Positions 9,179 to 17,413 of a stretch of 64,000 nucleotides of DNA are shown piece after piece (within the stretch, counting starts at the first letter, position 1; each line of letters starts with the position of its first letter). Source of the stretch: Streptomyces cavernae (GTDB lineage Bacteria > Actinomycetota > Actinomycetes > Streptomycetales > Streptomycetaceae); NCBI RefSeq assembly GCF_004023625.1, contig NZ_ML137708.1, positions 31,252 to 95,251 on the forward strand, read 5' to 3'. The position numbers were made by a program, and so were the translations under genes. The notes under the pieces are model-generated. The model was not told the origin of the DNA, did no database searches, and saw only the letters and a list, made by a program, of their open reading frames with translations.

Positions 9179-9191
9179 GGATCGTCGATTC
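9162..9191. repeat. 15-bp tandem duplication across the putative nagZ-like start codon
   Basis: ATGGATCGTTGATTC (9162-9176) is followed at once by ATGGATCGTCGATTC (9177-9191), one mismatch in fifteen. On the minus strand the copy junction creates the ATG of the longer NagZ-like reading frame, which argues that this start may be accidental. Confidence 0.8.
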
Positions 9192-9223
9192 GAAGACCCG
9201 CCGGCGGCCCCCGGGCGGGTTCG

Positions 9224-10552
9224 TCAGCGCACGAGGCAGGGGCGTTTGCTGTCGAAGGTCCAGTCCTCGACGAGGTACCGCATGGCCACGGTGTCGTCAC
9301 GCTCCGACAGCTTCTTCTCCCGGTAGAGCTCATGGGCGGCGAGGAGCCGGTCCCGGTCGAGCTGGATGCCGAGGCCCGGGGTGTCCGGGACGGCGACCTC
9401 GCCGCCGCTGATCACGGGCGGTTCGGTGGTGAGGCGTTCCAGGCCCTCCTGCCAGATCCAGTGCGTGTCCAGGGCGTTGTACTCGCCCGGGGCGGCTGCC
9501 CCGCAGTGGGCCATCATCGCGAGCGAGATGTCGAAGTGGTTGTTGGAGTGGCAGCCCCAGGTGAGCCCCATCGCGTTGCAGAGCTGGGCCACCCGCACCG
9601 AGCCCTGCATGGTCCAGAAGTGGGGGTCGGCGAGCGGGATGGAGACCGACTGCAGCGCGAGCGCGTGGGTCAGCTGCCGCCAGTCCGTCGCGATCATGTT
9701 GGTGGCGGTGGGCAGCCCGGTGGCCCGGCGGAACTCCGCGAGGATCTCCCGGCCCGAGTAGCCGGCCTCCGCCCCGCACGGGTCCTCGGCGTAGGCGAGC
9801 GTCCCGAGGAGCGGCCGGCACAGTTCGACGGCTTCGCCGAGCGACCACGCGCCGTTCGGGTCGAGCGTGATCCGGGCCTGCGGAAAGCGCTCCTTGAGCG
9901 CCCGTACCGCCTCGACCTCCTCGGCGCCCGTCAGGACGCCGCCCTTGAGTTTGAAGTCACGGAAGCCATAGCGGTCGTAGGTGGCCTCGGCCTGGCGGAC
10001 GATCGTCTCGGGGGTCAGCGCCTCCTCGTGCCGGATCCGGTACCAGTCGACGGCCGAGTCGGCTTCGCGGGTGTACTCCAGGTCCGTCCGGTCGGGGTCG
10101 CCGACGTAGAAGAGGTAACCGAGGACCCGTACCGTGTCGCGCTGCTTTCCGTCACCGAGGAGGGCGGTGACGGGGACCTCAAGGTGCTGCCCCAGCAGGT
10201 CCAGGAGGGCCGACTCCACGGCGGTGACCGCGTGCACCGTGGTCCGCAGGTCGAAGGTCTGCTCGCCCCGGCCGCCGGAGTCCCGGTCGGCGAACCTGTC
10301 CCCGATGGCGCGCAGGACGCGCTTGTAGTCACCGACGCGGGCGCCGACGACGAGCGACTCCGCGTCCTGGAGCGTCCGGGTGATCTTCTCCCCGCCGGGT
10401 ACCTCGCCCAGTCCCGTGCGCCCTTCGGAGTCCTCGACGACGACGACGTTCCGGGTGAAGTACGGGCCGTGCGCGCCGGAGAGGTTGAGGAGCATGGAGT
10501 CCCGGCCGGCGACCGGATAGACGGAGAACGCGGTGACGGTGGGCTGGCTCAA
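9224..10552 (-). CDS. gudD: Glucarate dehydratase
   Basis: This is an enolase-superfamily enzyme of 442 aa, close to the usual 446 aa, that converts D-glucarate (and often L-idarate) to 5-keto-4-deoxyglucarate. Diagnostic motifs are the catalytic lysines in FKLKGG, metal ligands in LDPNGAW and AEDPCG, the [11 protein letters not shown] block and the general base in [15 protein letters not shown]. The start is a TTG at 10552 (LSQPTVTAF) preceded by AGAAGGAG at good spacing; there is no ATG nearby. It lies 40 bases downstream of a GntP-family permease on the same strand, so uptake and dehydration of an aldarate are probably co-expressed. An aldolase for the product (HpcH/HpaI family) occurs only far away at 46.2 kb, in a different operon. 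Confidence 0.95.
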   Translation of the reverse strand: MSQPTVTAFSVYPVAGRDSMLLNLSGAHGPYFTRNVVVVEDSEGRTGLGEVPGGEKITRTLQDAESLVVGARVGDYKRVLRAIGDRFADRDSGGRGEQTFDLRTTVHAVTAVESALLDLLGQHLEVPVTALLGDGKQRDTVRVLGYLFYVGDPDRTDLEYTREADSAVDWYRIRHEEALTPETIVRQAEATYDRYGFRDFKLKGGVLTGAEEVEAVRALKERFPQARITLDPNGAWSLGEAVELCRPLLGTLAYAEDPCGAEAGYSGREILAEFRRATGLPTATNMIATDWRQLTHALALQSVSIPLADPHFWTMQGSVRVAQLCNAMGLTWGCHSNNHFDISLAMMAHCGAAAPGEYNALDTHWIWQEGLERLTTEPPVISGGEVAVPDTPGLGIQLDRDRLLAAHELYREKKLSERDDTVAMRYLVEDWTFDSKRPCLVR

Positions 10553-10592
10553 GACAGGTCTCCTTCTGAGTAAGGCCAGGGGCTGGGAGTGG

Positions 10593-11930
10593 TCACAGGC
10601 TGAGGGCGTCGAGCGTCCATTCCAGGGCCAGTACGCCGCCGAGGCCGAGGATCGCGAGCACCGTCGTGTAGGAGGTGCGCGCCTTGATCGCCTCGACGAC
10701 GGACAGGTTGAAGTACTCCTTGAACATCCAGAAGCCCGGGTCGTTGACGTGCGAGAGGGCGATCGAACCGCAGGAGACGGCGAGCACCATGACTTCCGGG
10801 TGGACTCCGCTGCCCACGAGCAGCGGCAGCACCACGCCGGAGGCCGTGACGACGGCGACGGTCGCGGAGCCCAGGGCGACGCGGAGGATGACCGCGATGA
10901 GCCAGGCGAGGACGATGGGTGAGATGGACCAGCCGTCGGTGGCGTCCTTGATGTAGTCGGAGATCCCGCCGTCGACGAGAACCTGTTTGAAGGCTCCGCC
11001 GGCACCGATCACGAGCAGGATCATCGCCATCGCCTGGGCGGCCGACCGGCACGACGCGCTGACGTCCTCCAGGCTTCGGCCGATCCGGGGGCCGAAGGCC
11101 CAGATCGCGACGAGCAGGGTCAGCAGCAGGGCGATCGGTGCGGAGCCGATGAAGGCGACGAAGTGCAGCGCGGGGCCGTCCGACGAGGCGGCCATGTCGG
11201 TGACCGCGGCTCCGGCGATCAGTACGACGGGCAGCAGGGCGACGGAGAGCGACCAGCCCATGCCCGGCATCTCCTCGTCGGTGAAGACGCGTTCGCTCAC
11301 CAGGCCCTTGGGGATGGAGGGGCTCATCTCCCGCACGAACGGGAGCCGCGGCCACACCAGGGCGATCAGCGCCCCGATGGGGACGGCGATGAACAGGCCG
11401 TAGAACAGGGTGAGTCCGACGGAGGCGTTGAAGGTGGCGGCCACCGCGGTGGGGCCGGGGTGGGGCGGCAGGAAACTGTGCATGGTGGACAGCGCGATCG
11501 ACATCGGGAGCCCGACCCACAGCAGGTTCGCGCCGGTGACCCGCACGATGGTGAACGCGACGGGCACGATGATGACGAAGGCGACCTCGTAGAACATCGT
11601 GACGCCGATGAGCATGGCCGTCAGCACCATGGCGACCTGGACCCAGCGTGGGCCGCAGATCTCGACGAGCCGGCCGGCCACCCGTTGTGCGGCGCCGGAG
11701 TCTCCCATCACCCGGCCGACCATGGCGCCCAGTCCGATGGTGAGCATCGTGTCGCCGATCTGTCCCCCGATGCCCTCCGAGAGGACGTCCGGTATCTCGG
11801 CCACCGGGATGCCCTGGACCAGGGCCACGCCCACGGCCACCAGGAGGAGGGCGGCGAAGCCGTTGAGCTTCAGCTTCGTCATGAGGAAGAGCAGGATCAG
11901 CACGCTGATCCCGACCACCACGAGCGGCAT
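10593..11930 (-). CDS. GntP-family gluconate/aldarate:H+ symporter
   Basis: This integral membrane protein of 445 aa has about 12 hydrophobic segments and GntP-family blocks: an N-terminus [17 protein letters not shown], the HPGPTAV motif around residue 158 in [15 protein letters not shown], and [15 protein letters not shown] near the C-terminus. GntP permeases import gluconate and related sugar acids with protons. Being immediately upstream of gudD suggests a glucarate or galactarate role, but gluconate cannot be excluded. The start ATG has GAAGGGG nine bases upstream. The 185-bp divergent gap to the IclR gene contains a perfect palindrome, so repression by that regulator is likely. Confidence 0.92.
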   Translation of the reverse strand: MPLVVVGISVLILLFLMTKLKLNGFAALLLVAVGVALVQGIPVAEIPDVLSEGIGGQIGDTMLTIGLGAMVGRVMGDSGAAQRVAGRLVEICGPRWVQVAMVLTAMLIGVTMFYEVAFVIIVPVAFTIVRVTGANLLWVGLPMSIALSTMHSFLPPHPGPTAVAATFNASVGLTLFYGLFIAVPIGALIALVWPRLPFVREMSPSIPKGLVSERVFTDEEMPGMGWSLSVALLPVVLIAGAAVTDMAASSDGPALHFVAFIGSAPIALLLTLLVAIWAFGPRIGRSLEDVSASCRSAAQAMAMILLVIGAGGAFKQVLVDGGISDYIKDATDGWSISPIVLAWLIAVILRVALGSATVAVVTASGVVLPLLVGSGVHPEVMVLAVSCGSIALSHVNDPGFWMFKEYFNLSVVEAIKARTSYTTVLAILGLGGVLALEWTLDALSL

Positions 11931-11974
11931 GTGTCAGTTCCCCTTCGAACTGTGCTCCCCCAAGAAGATGAACT

Positions 11975-12009
11975 GTCTTCATATGAAGACAACGTCTATG
12001 TATGAGGAT
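11975..12009. promoter_or_regulatory. Probable IclR operator: perfect 16-bp palindrome plus a second degenerate copy
   Basis: GTCTTCATATGAAGAC (11975-11990) is a perfect palindrome. A second copy, GTCTATGTATGAGGAT (11994-12009), matches at 11 of 16 positions with centres 19 bp apart, about two helical turns. The pair lies between the divergent gntP-type permease and the IclR regulator, the standard place for an IclR dimer-of-dimers site. Binding by this particular regulator is inference. Confidence 0.75.
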
Positions 12010-12114
12010 GGAGACTATGGTTGTGGACGATCGGGGTCAATGGGTGTGCGGGGAGGGATTGTTGAGGACCAGGCCGGCGGGCGGGGCCGCGGCACTGGCT
12101 CTACGATTCGGCCC

Positions 12115-12903
12115 ATGGCGCTAAGTGGGGGCGTTCCCGAGGTGAAGTCGGCGGTCCGTACCGTCGCCGTGCTCGAACTGCTCGCCGCACGCGGCGACCG
12201 GCCCGCGCGACTGCGGGAGATCTCCGAGGAGTTGGGCGTACCGCGCAGCAGCATGTACGCGCTGCTGCAGACGCTCGTCGACCACGGCTGGGTGCGCACC
12301 GACGCGACCGGGTCCCTCTACGGCATCGGGATCCGAGCGCTGCTGACCGGTACCAGCTATCTGGACGGCGACCGGCGGGTGCGGATGGTCCGCCCGTATC
12401 TCGACGAGGCGTCGGACGCGTCCGGCGAGACCATCCATCTGGCCCGGCTCGACGGTTCGGACGTGGTCTACCTGGCCACCCGGGAGTCCCACGAGTACCT
12501 GCGCACCATCAGCCGGGTCGGACGCCGGGTTCCGGCCCACGCCGGCGCGCTGGGCAAGGCCCTGCTCGCGGAACGCGACGACGACGAACTGCCGCTGCCG
12601 GACGGCCCGTTGCCCGCACTCACGGAGAACACCCACACCGATCGCGCCGGCCTCATCGCCGATCTGGGCGCAGTGCGCGAACGCGGCCATTCGATCGACC
12701 GCGAGGAAACGGTGCCCGGCATCGCCGGCTTCGGCTTCGCCCTGCGTTACGACACACCCGCCGTGGACGCCATCAGCTGCTCGGTGCCGGTGACGCGACT
12801 GACCGCCGCGCACGAGCAACGGATCGTCTCGGTCATGCGGGAGATCCGGACGAAGATCGAGTCACTGCCGCCGCCCGGCTCCCGCGAACCCGACTGGCGC
12901 TGA
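12115..12903 (+). CDS. IclR-family transcriptional regulator
   Basis: This 262-aa regulator has an N-terminal winged helix (residues about 8-70: SAVRTVAVLELLAARG, then LREISEELGVPRSSMYALLQTL) and a C-terminal effector domain of the IclR type (LGKALLAERDDDELPLPDG, GHSIDREETVPGIAGFGF, ISCSVPVTRL). ATG at 12115 has no Shine-Dalgarno. A TACGAT six bases upstream could be a -10 element producing a leaderless mRNA, common in Streptomyces. It faces the gntP-gudD operon across a palindromic site and probably represses that operon and itself, with a sugar acid as inducer (inference). Confidence 0.92.
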   Translation: MALSGGVPEVKSAVRTVAVLELLAARGDRPARLREISEELGVPRSSMYALLQTLVDHGWVRTDATGSLYGIGIRALLTGTSYLDGDRRVRMVRPYLDEASDASGETIHLARLDGSDVVYLATRESHEYLRTISRVGRRVPAHAGALGKALLAERDDDELPLPDGPLPALTENTHTDRAGLIADLGAVRERGHSIDREETVPGIAGFGFALRYDTPAVDAISCSVPVTRLTAAHEQRIVSVMREIRTKIESLPPPGSREPDWR

Positions 12904-13103
12904 CGGGCCCGAACACGGGGCAGGCGCCGCCACAGGGAGGTTCCGTCAGGGTGCCCGGCGGTCTCCGCGCCGCAGACCTACCGCCCGGCCGGTCCTCCGC
13001 CGGCGGGGGCTCCGTTGCGCTGCTCGAGCCGCTCGACAACGGGCTCGCGGAGGCGGTACGCGGGCACGAGCGCCGGAGCGGGAGCGCCCACGTCGACGCC
13101 CGA

Positions 13104-13240
13104 CGGCGGTCGCGTGCGGTGATTCTGTCCGCGCCGCGCCCCGGCGGTTCCCCACCAACCATCGGCGGTCGCGTGCGGGGGCCCTTCCGCACCACGCCCC
13201 GGCGTTCCGCTGCCAACCGTCGGCGGCTGATGCGGGAGCC
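13104..13240. repeat. Imperfect 59-bp tandem repeat in a gene-free gap
   Basis: The stretch 12904-13246 between the IclR and MFS genes has no credible gene. It contains a degenerate direct repeat: CGGCGGTCGCGTGCGG begins at 13104 and again at 13163 (period 59), and a decayed third copy starts at 13221. The units share internal blocks such as CGCCCCGGCG and CCAACC. No terminator with a U-tract is visible. Confidence 0.7.
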
Positions 13241-13246
13241 CGCCGG

Positions 13247-14566
13247 TCAGACCCGGTAGCGGCGCAGGGCCGGGGTCGCCGCGGCCAGGACCAGCGTGGT
13301 GGCGACGACGAGGGCGCCACCGCCCGCGACGGCCGCGCGCGGCCCGAACACCGAGCCCGCGGTACCGTGCAGGACGTCGGCCAGCCGCGGTCCGCCCACG
13401 ACGACCACCGTGAAGACGCCCTGCATCCGGCCACGCATCTCGTCCGTCGCTGCCGACAGCAGGATCGCCCCGCGGAACACCATGGAGACCATGTCGGCGA
13501 CCCCCGCGGCGGCCAGGAAGACCACGGCCACCCAGAGGCTGCCGCTCAGGCCGAAGCCCGTGATCGCAGCGCCCCAGGCAGCCACCGCCGCGAGCACCAT
13601 CAGGCCGTGGCGGCGGGCACGGGAGAACACGCCTGACACCAGCCCACCGACGACCGCACCGATGGGGATCGCCGCGAACAGCAGGCCGAGCGCGAGGCCT
13701 TCGCCGTAGGGCGCGTACGTCTCGGCCGCGAGTTGCGGGAACAGGGCCCGGGGCATGCCCAGGACCATGGCGATGATGTCGGCGAGGAAGGACAGCAGCA
13801 GCACCTTGTGCACCGCGATGTAGCGGAAACCGGCGGCGATCTCCCGCAGACCGGCACGCCGGGAAGCGGCGTTGGTCAGCGGTGGCAGGGCGGGCAGCCG
13901 CGCCACCGCCCACAGCGTGAGGCACAGCGCCAGTGCGTCGATCAGATACAGCTCCGGCAGACCCACGACGGGGATCAGCGCGCCGGCGAGCAGCGGCCCG
14001 GCCACCAGCCCCGTCTGCATCACGGTGGAGCCGAGCGCGTTCGCCGCCGCCAGTTCTTCCGCCGGGACCAGCCGGGCGATGGAGGCGTTGCGGGCCGGGG
14101 AGTTGAGGCCGAAGAACGCCTGCTGCAGGGCGAGCAGGGTCATCAGCAGCGCCACGGAGTCGAGCCCGGCGGCGGCCTGGACCCAGAAGAGCAGCGAGGT
14201 GACGGCGATCCCGGCGTTGGTGATCAGGAGCAGTTTCCGCCGGTCCATGCTGTCGGCGACCGCTCCGCCCCACAGTGCGAAGACCACCAGCGGGAGCAGG
14301 CCCGCGAGGGAGGCGTAGCCGACCCAGGCCGAGGACTGGGTTATGTCGTAGATCTGCTTGGGCACCGCCACGGCGGTGAGCTGGCTGCCGACGGCGGTGA
14401 CGATGGTCGAGGACCACAGCCGGCGGTAGGCCGGGCGCCGCAGCGGGCGCGTGTCCATCGCCCACCGCCGCCAGCCCCGGGGTCTGTCGGCCGGCGCGTC
14501 CGCGGACTGCCCGCCGGTGCCGTGCGCCTCTTCGTCGTGGTCGGTGCCGCTCCTGCTGCTGTCCAA
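13247..14566 (-). CDS. MFS transporter (EntS/MFS_3-like exporter)
   Basis: This is a 439-aa major facilitator with 12 predicted hydrophobic segments after a roughly 45-residue hydrophilic, acidic N-terminus. The loop 2-3 signature is visible as GGAVADSMDRRKLLL, and a related copy occurs in the second half. The sequence style (LWSSTIVTAVGSQLTAVAVPKQIYDIT) is that of the MFS_3/enterobactin-exporter-like group, which exports siderophores, antibiotics or macrolide-like compounds. It stands alone, with no adjacent regulator on its own strand, so the substrate is unknown. The ATG at 14566 begins the hydrophilic leader; ATG at 14461 (MDTRPLRRPAYRRLW) could also serve. Confidence 0.9.
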   Translation of the reverse strand: MDSSRSGTDHDEEAHGTGGQSADAPADRPRGWRRWAMDTRPLRRPAYRRLWSSTIVTAVGSQLTAVAVPKQIYDITQSSAWVGYASLAGLLPLVVFALWGGAVADSMDRRKLLLITNAGIAVTSLLFWVQAAAGLDSVALLMTLLALQQAFFGLNSPARNASIARLVPAEELAAANALGSTVMQTGLVAGPLLAGALIPVVGLPELYLIDALALCLTLWAVARLPALPPLTNAASRRAGLREIAAGFRYIAVHKVLLLSFLADIIAMVLGMPRALFPQLAAETYAPYGEGLALGLLFAAIPIGAVVGGLVSGVFSRARRHGLMVLAAVAAWGAAITGFGLSGSLWVAVVFLAAAGVADMVSMVFRGAILLSAATDEMRGRMQGVFTVVVVGGPRLADVLHGTAGSVFGPRAAVAGGGALVVATTLVLAAATPALRRYRV

Positions 14567-14829
14567 CGGGCTTCCTGGTTGCTGATTACATCTATCAGGA
14601 CCGGCCCACTATCCCCCATCCGGCCGTGATCCCGTTCTGTTGCCCGTTGCGTGGACAGCCGGGCCGCGGAGTGGCGCCGAACGCCGGACCGGAGAGGGGA
14701 AGAGTGCGGGGAGGGGCGCCCGCGAACCCCCGGCCAGGTGGCCCCCAGGCGCGCGAGCCCGTGACGCGCGTAGCCCGTGGCATGCGTAGGCCGTGGCGCG
14801 CGTGGCCCCCGCCCGCTCCGCGGCCCTCG

Positions 14830-15231
14830 TCAGTGCCCCGCCTGCTGGAACCCGACGGCGCTCACGTTCGGCATCACCGTGCTCGTCACCCGGTAACGGC
14901 CGTTGGGAACGTGGTGGGACCTGGTGATGTGCACGGCCGGCGGGCCGGCCCACTCATAGCCCTGCTTCTCACCGTGCCGGACGAGGCTGTCGGTGAGTTC
15001 CTGTCCGACGCGGCTGCCCTTGCGGGTCAGTTCGTCGTGGACGGATTCGGCGAGTTCGACCTCGTAGGCGTTGGGAACCACGACCCGGCTCTCGCTGCAC
15101 ACCACGGCGTTGCCGTCGCATTCACGCCGCAGCGCCTGGAGGAGTTCGACGGGTTCCCTGGTGAAGAACTGTGCCAGTAGTGCCCCTTCCATACGTTCGA
15201 GGGCCTGTTCCCACACGGTGAGCGTGCTCAT
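14830..15231 (-). CDS. Stand-alone DUF3662 (FhaA N-terminal-type) protein
   Basis: This 133-aa protein matches the N-terminal domain of actinobacterial FhaA (DUF3662). It starts with an amphipathic helix (WEQALERMEGALLAQFF), then PVELLQALRRECDGNAV, VVVPNAYEVELAESVHDEL, and a final beta region with GRYRVTSTVM. In FhaA this domain precedes a linker and an FHA phosphothreonine-binding domain; here the FHA part is absent and the protein stops after the domain. In M. tuberculosis FhaA is tied to cell-wall and Ser/Thr-kinase signalling, so a regulatory or scaffolding role is plausible but unproven. It begins 6 bases after the stop of a 56-aa acidic gene and is probably translated from the same mRNA. 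Confidence 0.85.
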   Translation of the reverse strand: MSTLTVWEQALERMEGALLAQFFTREPVELLQALRRECDGNAVVCSESRVVVPNAYEVELAESVHDELTRKGSRVGQELTDSLVRHGEKQGYEWAGPPAVHITRSHHVPNGRYRVTSTVMPNVSAVGFQQAGH

Positions 15232-15237
15232 CGGCGG

Positions 15238-15408
15238 TCACTTCTCCTCGAAATCGTCCGGGTGCAGATGCGCCTCCTCCAGCGCCTCACGCAGCGTGCG
15301 CCCGCTGGCGCCCTGCGACTGCGGCTTCTGGTCCGTGCCGGAGCCGGGCTCCTGCAGGACCTCGTCGGTAGTGCCGGTCTTCGGCCGGTTCTCTTCGGGA
15401 ACGGTCAT
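15238..15408 (-). CDS. Small acidic hypothetical protein (56 aa)
   Basis: This small hydrophilic protein starts MTVPEENRPK and ends HLHPDDFEEK. Its middle is Gly/Ser/Gln/Thr-rich and looks disordered, and the last 20 residues could form an amphipathic acidic helix (TLREALEEAHLHPDDFEEK). I do not recognise a family. The ATG has AAGGA upstream, and the gene ends 6 bases before the DUF3662 gene, so the two are probably one operon. A functional link to the DUF3662 protein is guessed from position only. Confidence 0.6.
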   Translation of the reverse strand: MTVPEENRPKTGTTDEVLQEPGSGTDQKPQSQGASGRTLREALEEAHLHPDDFEEK

Positions 15409-15590
15409 GGCGAAACGGATCCTTGCCTGTCGTATCGCGTGTCGTGCGGTTTCCGCGGCCGGGTTCCCGTAAGACGGGGACGCACTCCCGGCAGCCGTAC
15501 CCGTCCGGTGATCGTTTTGTAACGGCCCTGACCAGCATTGACTGTGGGCTATGTTGAACCCTTGCGGGAGAGGGAGGAAGGAGGCGGTCC

Positions 15591-16514
15591 GTGGCATCGC
15601 CGCAGCAGGCACGCGCACAGGCTTCCACGATCACCTCGGGCAAGACCGCCCCGGACGCCGGCGCCGCTCCCACCTCACAGCTCAGGGAACTCTTCGACGG
15701 ACCCCGGCTCTCCCCCGGCCAGCGTCGTATCGCCCAGTATCTGATCGAGCACATCACCGAGGCCGCGTTCCTGTCGATCACCGATCTCGCCGACCGGGTC
15801 GGGGTGAGCCAGCCGTCGGTGACCCGGTTCGCCGCCGCCATCGGCTTCAGCGGCTACCCCGCACTGCGGGAGAGGCTCCAGGCCATCGCGCTCAGCACGC
15901 TCGGCAGCACCCCGGGCACCGCCGCGGAGCACCGCAGCAACGAACTGCAGGCCGCGGTGGACGCGGAGATCGAGAACCTGGAGAACCTGAGGCGGGACTT
16001 CGCCGACCCGGACCAGGTGATCGCCGTCGGCCGCGCGCTGTCCGAGTCGACGCCGCTGACCGTACTGGGGCTGCGCATCTCCGGTTCGCTCGCCGAGTAC
16101 TTCGCCTACGCCGCGCGGCGCATCCACCCGGACGTGCGGCTGGTGACCCGGGGCGGGAGCGTCGCCTTCGACGCGCTGCTGCAGTCACGCGCGGCGGGCG
16201 GCACCTGGCTGCTGGCCTTCGGGATGCCCCGGCACGCGCAGGAGACCCTCAGGGCCATCCAGGTCGCGCGGGAGGCGGGGCTGAAGGTGGCCCTGGTGAC
16301 CGATCTGGCGCTGGGCCCGCTGGCCGACGAGGCCGACGTCACCTTCGCCACCGGCACCGGCTCCCGGCTGGTCTTCGACTCCTACGCCGCACCCGTGGTG
16401 ATGTGCGCGGCGCTGCTCCAGGCCATGACGGACGCCGACCCGGAGCGTACGCAGGCACGCCTGGAGGAGTACGAACAGGTGGCCGAGCAGCACCACTTCT
16501 TCTTCAAGGACTGA
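15591..16514 (+). CDS. MurR/RpiR-family transcriptional regulator
   Basis: This 307-aa regulator carries an N-terminal HTH_6 domain at about residues 30-105 (LSPGQRRIAQYLIEH, then ITDLADRVGVSQPSVTRFAAAIGFSGYPALRERL) and a C-terminal SIS sugar-phosphate domain at about 140-280 (LTVLGLRISGSLAEYFAYAA, LLAFGMPRHAQETLRAI, VALVTD). Regulators of this kind sense phosphosugars and control amino-sugar or hexose catabolism, fitting the nearby kinase and NagZ-like genes. The GTG start has a strong GGAAGGAGG upstream. It is divergent from the small acidic/DUF3662 pair. Its targets are unknown. Confidence 0.93.
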   Translation: MASPQQARAQASTITSGKTAPDAGAAPTSQLRELFDGPRLSPGQRRIAQYLIEHITEAAFLSITDLADRVGVSQPSVTRFAAAIGFSGYPALRERLQAIALSTLGSTPGTAAEHRSNELQAAVDAEIENLENLRRDFADPDQVIAVGRALSESTPLTVLGLRISGSLAEYFAYAARRIHPDVRLVTRGGSVAFDALLQSRAAGGTWLLAFGMPRHAQETLRAIQVAREAGLKVALVTDLALGPLADEADVTFATGTGSRLVFDSYAAPVVMCAALLQAMTDADPERTQARLEEYEQVAEQHHFFFKD

Positions 16515-16830
16515 ACGGCGGGGCCGTTGACCGCGGAACGCGTTCGCCCGCCCTGTCAACAACCGACCCGCCCCTCCCCGAGAACTTCCCACATCAACCT
16601 CGAGCGGCGACCATCGAGCGGCGACCAGATCCTCCCGGGCACCCCACGGCCCGACCGGAAGCGGCCGGGAAAACGGCCGGTCGGCGCCGGACCAGACCTC
16701 GCCACCCCCAGGAACGCGCCTTTGCCGCAGGTCGGCACAATCGCTTACTGCTACCCCCGCCACCACCCCAACACAGGACGATTCATCCCACATCACTCAT
16801 GAATGTTTTCATGTCCTTGCCTACTCGACG

Positions 16831-16850
16831 GTATATATAAATACTTCTTG
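16831..16850 (+). promoter_or_regulatory. AT-rich promoter-like patch
   Basis: GTATATATAAATAC stands out sharply in this high-GC DNA and includes several overlapping -10-like hexamers. TTGCCT at 16817-16822 is a possible -35 for a -10 at about 16841. It lies about 100 bp before the perfect hairpin. Promoter function and direction are inferred. Confidence 0.35.
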
Positions 16851-16938
16851 CGAATCACGGGCATCCGGCCTCGTCAGCTCCTACCCACTGGCGTTCCGGG
16901 CGCTCGGACGGGTCCCGTCCTGTGCGGGCGCCCGTGGT

Positions 16939-16972
16939 GACGGCCCCGGCCATCCCCTAGGCCGGGGCCGTC
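16939..16972 (+). terminator. Perfect 13-bp GC-rich hairpin with 8-base loop
   Basis: GACGGCCCCGGCC (16939-16951) pairs exactly with GGCCGGGGCCGTC (16960-16972) around the loop ATCCCCTA. No U-tract follows, as is usual for actinobacterial intrinsic terminators. It is 425 bases downstream of the RpiR gene and 51 bases upstream of the next start, so it may end a long RpiR 3' UTR, end a small RNA, or act as an attenuator. Confidence 0.6.
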
Positions 16973-17023
16973 GCGATGCCCTGTCCGTTGCCGCTGCACC
17001 GTAGCTCCCCGGAAGCGATCACC

Positions 17024-17413
17024 ATGGCTCTGACGACGACGTACTCCCCGATCAGCTCCGACTGGCCGTGCCAGGTCAAGACCCCCGGCAGCTACGACTG
17101 GGAGCGGTCGGCGGTCAAGTGGCTGCGCGAGCTCGTGCCGGCGCGCTACGCCAGCTATCCGGCGTTCCTGCGCCACCCGGTACTGCTCGCCCGGCACGCC
17201 CAGATCCAGGTGCAGCACGAGATCCGCGTGGCCCGTACGGCCCTGCAGACGGCACGGGCCGAGCTGCCGAGGATCGGCATGCCGGAGTCCGTCATCGAGC
17301 ACACCGTGAAGCTCTACGCGGCCGAGGTCCTCCAACTGCAGCACATCGCCCGCAGCATCAGGGCGGTGTCGCAGGCGCTGGTGGACAGCAACACGGCACG
17401 CACACCTCACTGA
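17024..17413 (+). CDS. Hypothetical helical protein (129 aa)
   Basis: I do not recognise a characterised family. The protein has a short polar N-terminus (MALTTTYSPISSDWP), a tryptophan-containing segment (YDWERSAVKWLRELVPARYASYP) and then long predicted helices rich in Ala, Arg, Glu and Gln (HAQIQVQHEIRVARTALQTA, SVIEHTVKLYAAEVLQLQHI). It has no signal peptide or membrane segment, so it is probably a soluble, possibly coiled, protein. ATG at 17024 with GGAAG upstream is preferred; an in-frame ATG at 16976 lies right behind the hairpin. The 3' end overlaps the convergent terC gene by seven bases. Confidence 0.65.
   Translation: MALTTTYSPISSDWPCQVKTPGSYDWERSAVKWLRELVPARYASYPAFLRHPVLLARHAQIQVQHEIRVARTALQTARAELPRIGMPESVIEHTVKLYAAEVLQLQHIARSIRAVSQALVDSNTARTPH

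Larger units (their letters stand above)
16515..17023. other. Gene-free stretch with an AT-rich patch and a strong hairpin
   Basis: No convincing coding frame is present on either strand. The stretch holds a small dyad CATGAA-TGTT-TTCATG (16798-16813), an unusually AT-rich segment with GTATATATAAATAC (16831-16844), and a perfect 13-bp hairpin at 16939-16972. The order promoter-like patch, about 100 bases, hairpin would fit a small RNA or a leader for the gene at 17024, but neither can be proved from sequence. Confidence 0.5.

Noticed and set aside
12978..14465. A 495-codon minus-strand frame overlapping the MFS gene
   Set aside because: It is a frame-shifted reading of the transporter with Arg/Pro/Gly-rich sequence and no hydrophobic helices.
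16527..16802. A 91-codon plus-strand frame after the RpiR gene
   Set aside because: Third-position GC is not raised, the peptide is Pro/Arg-rich without pattern, and there is no ribosome binding site.
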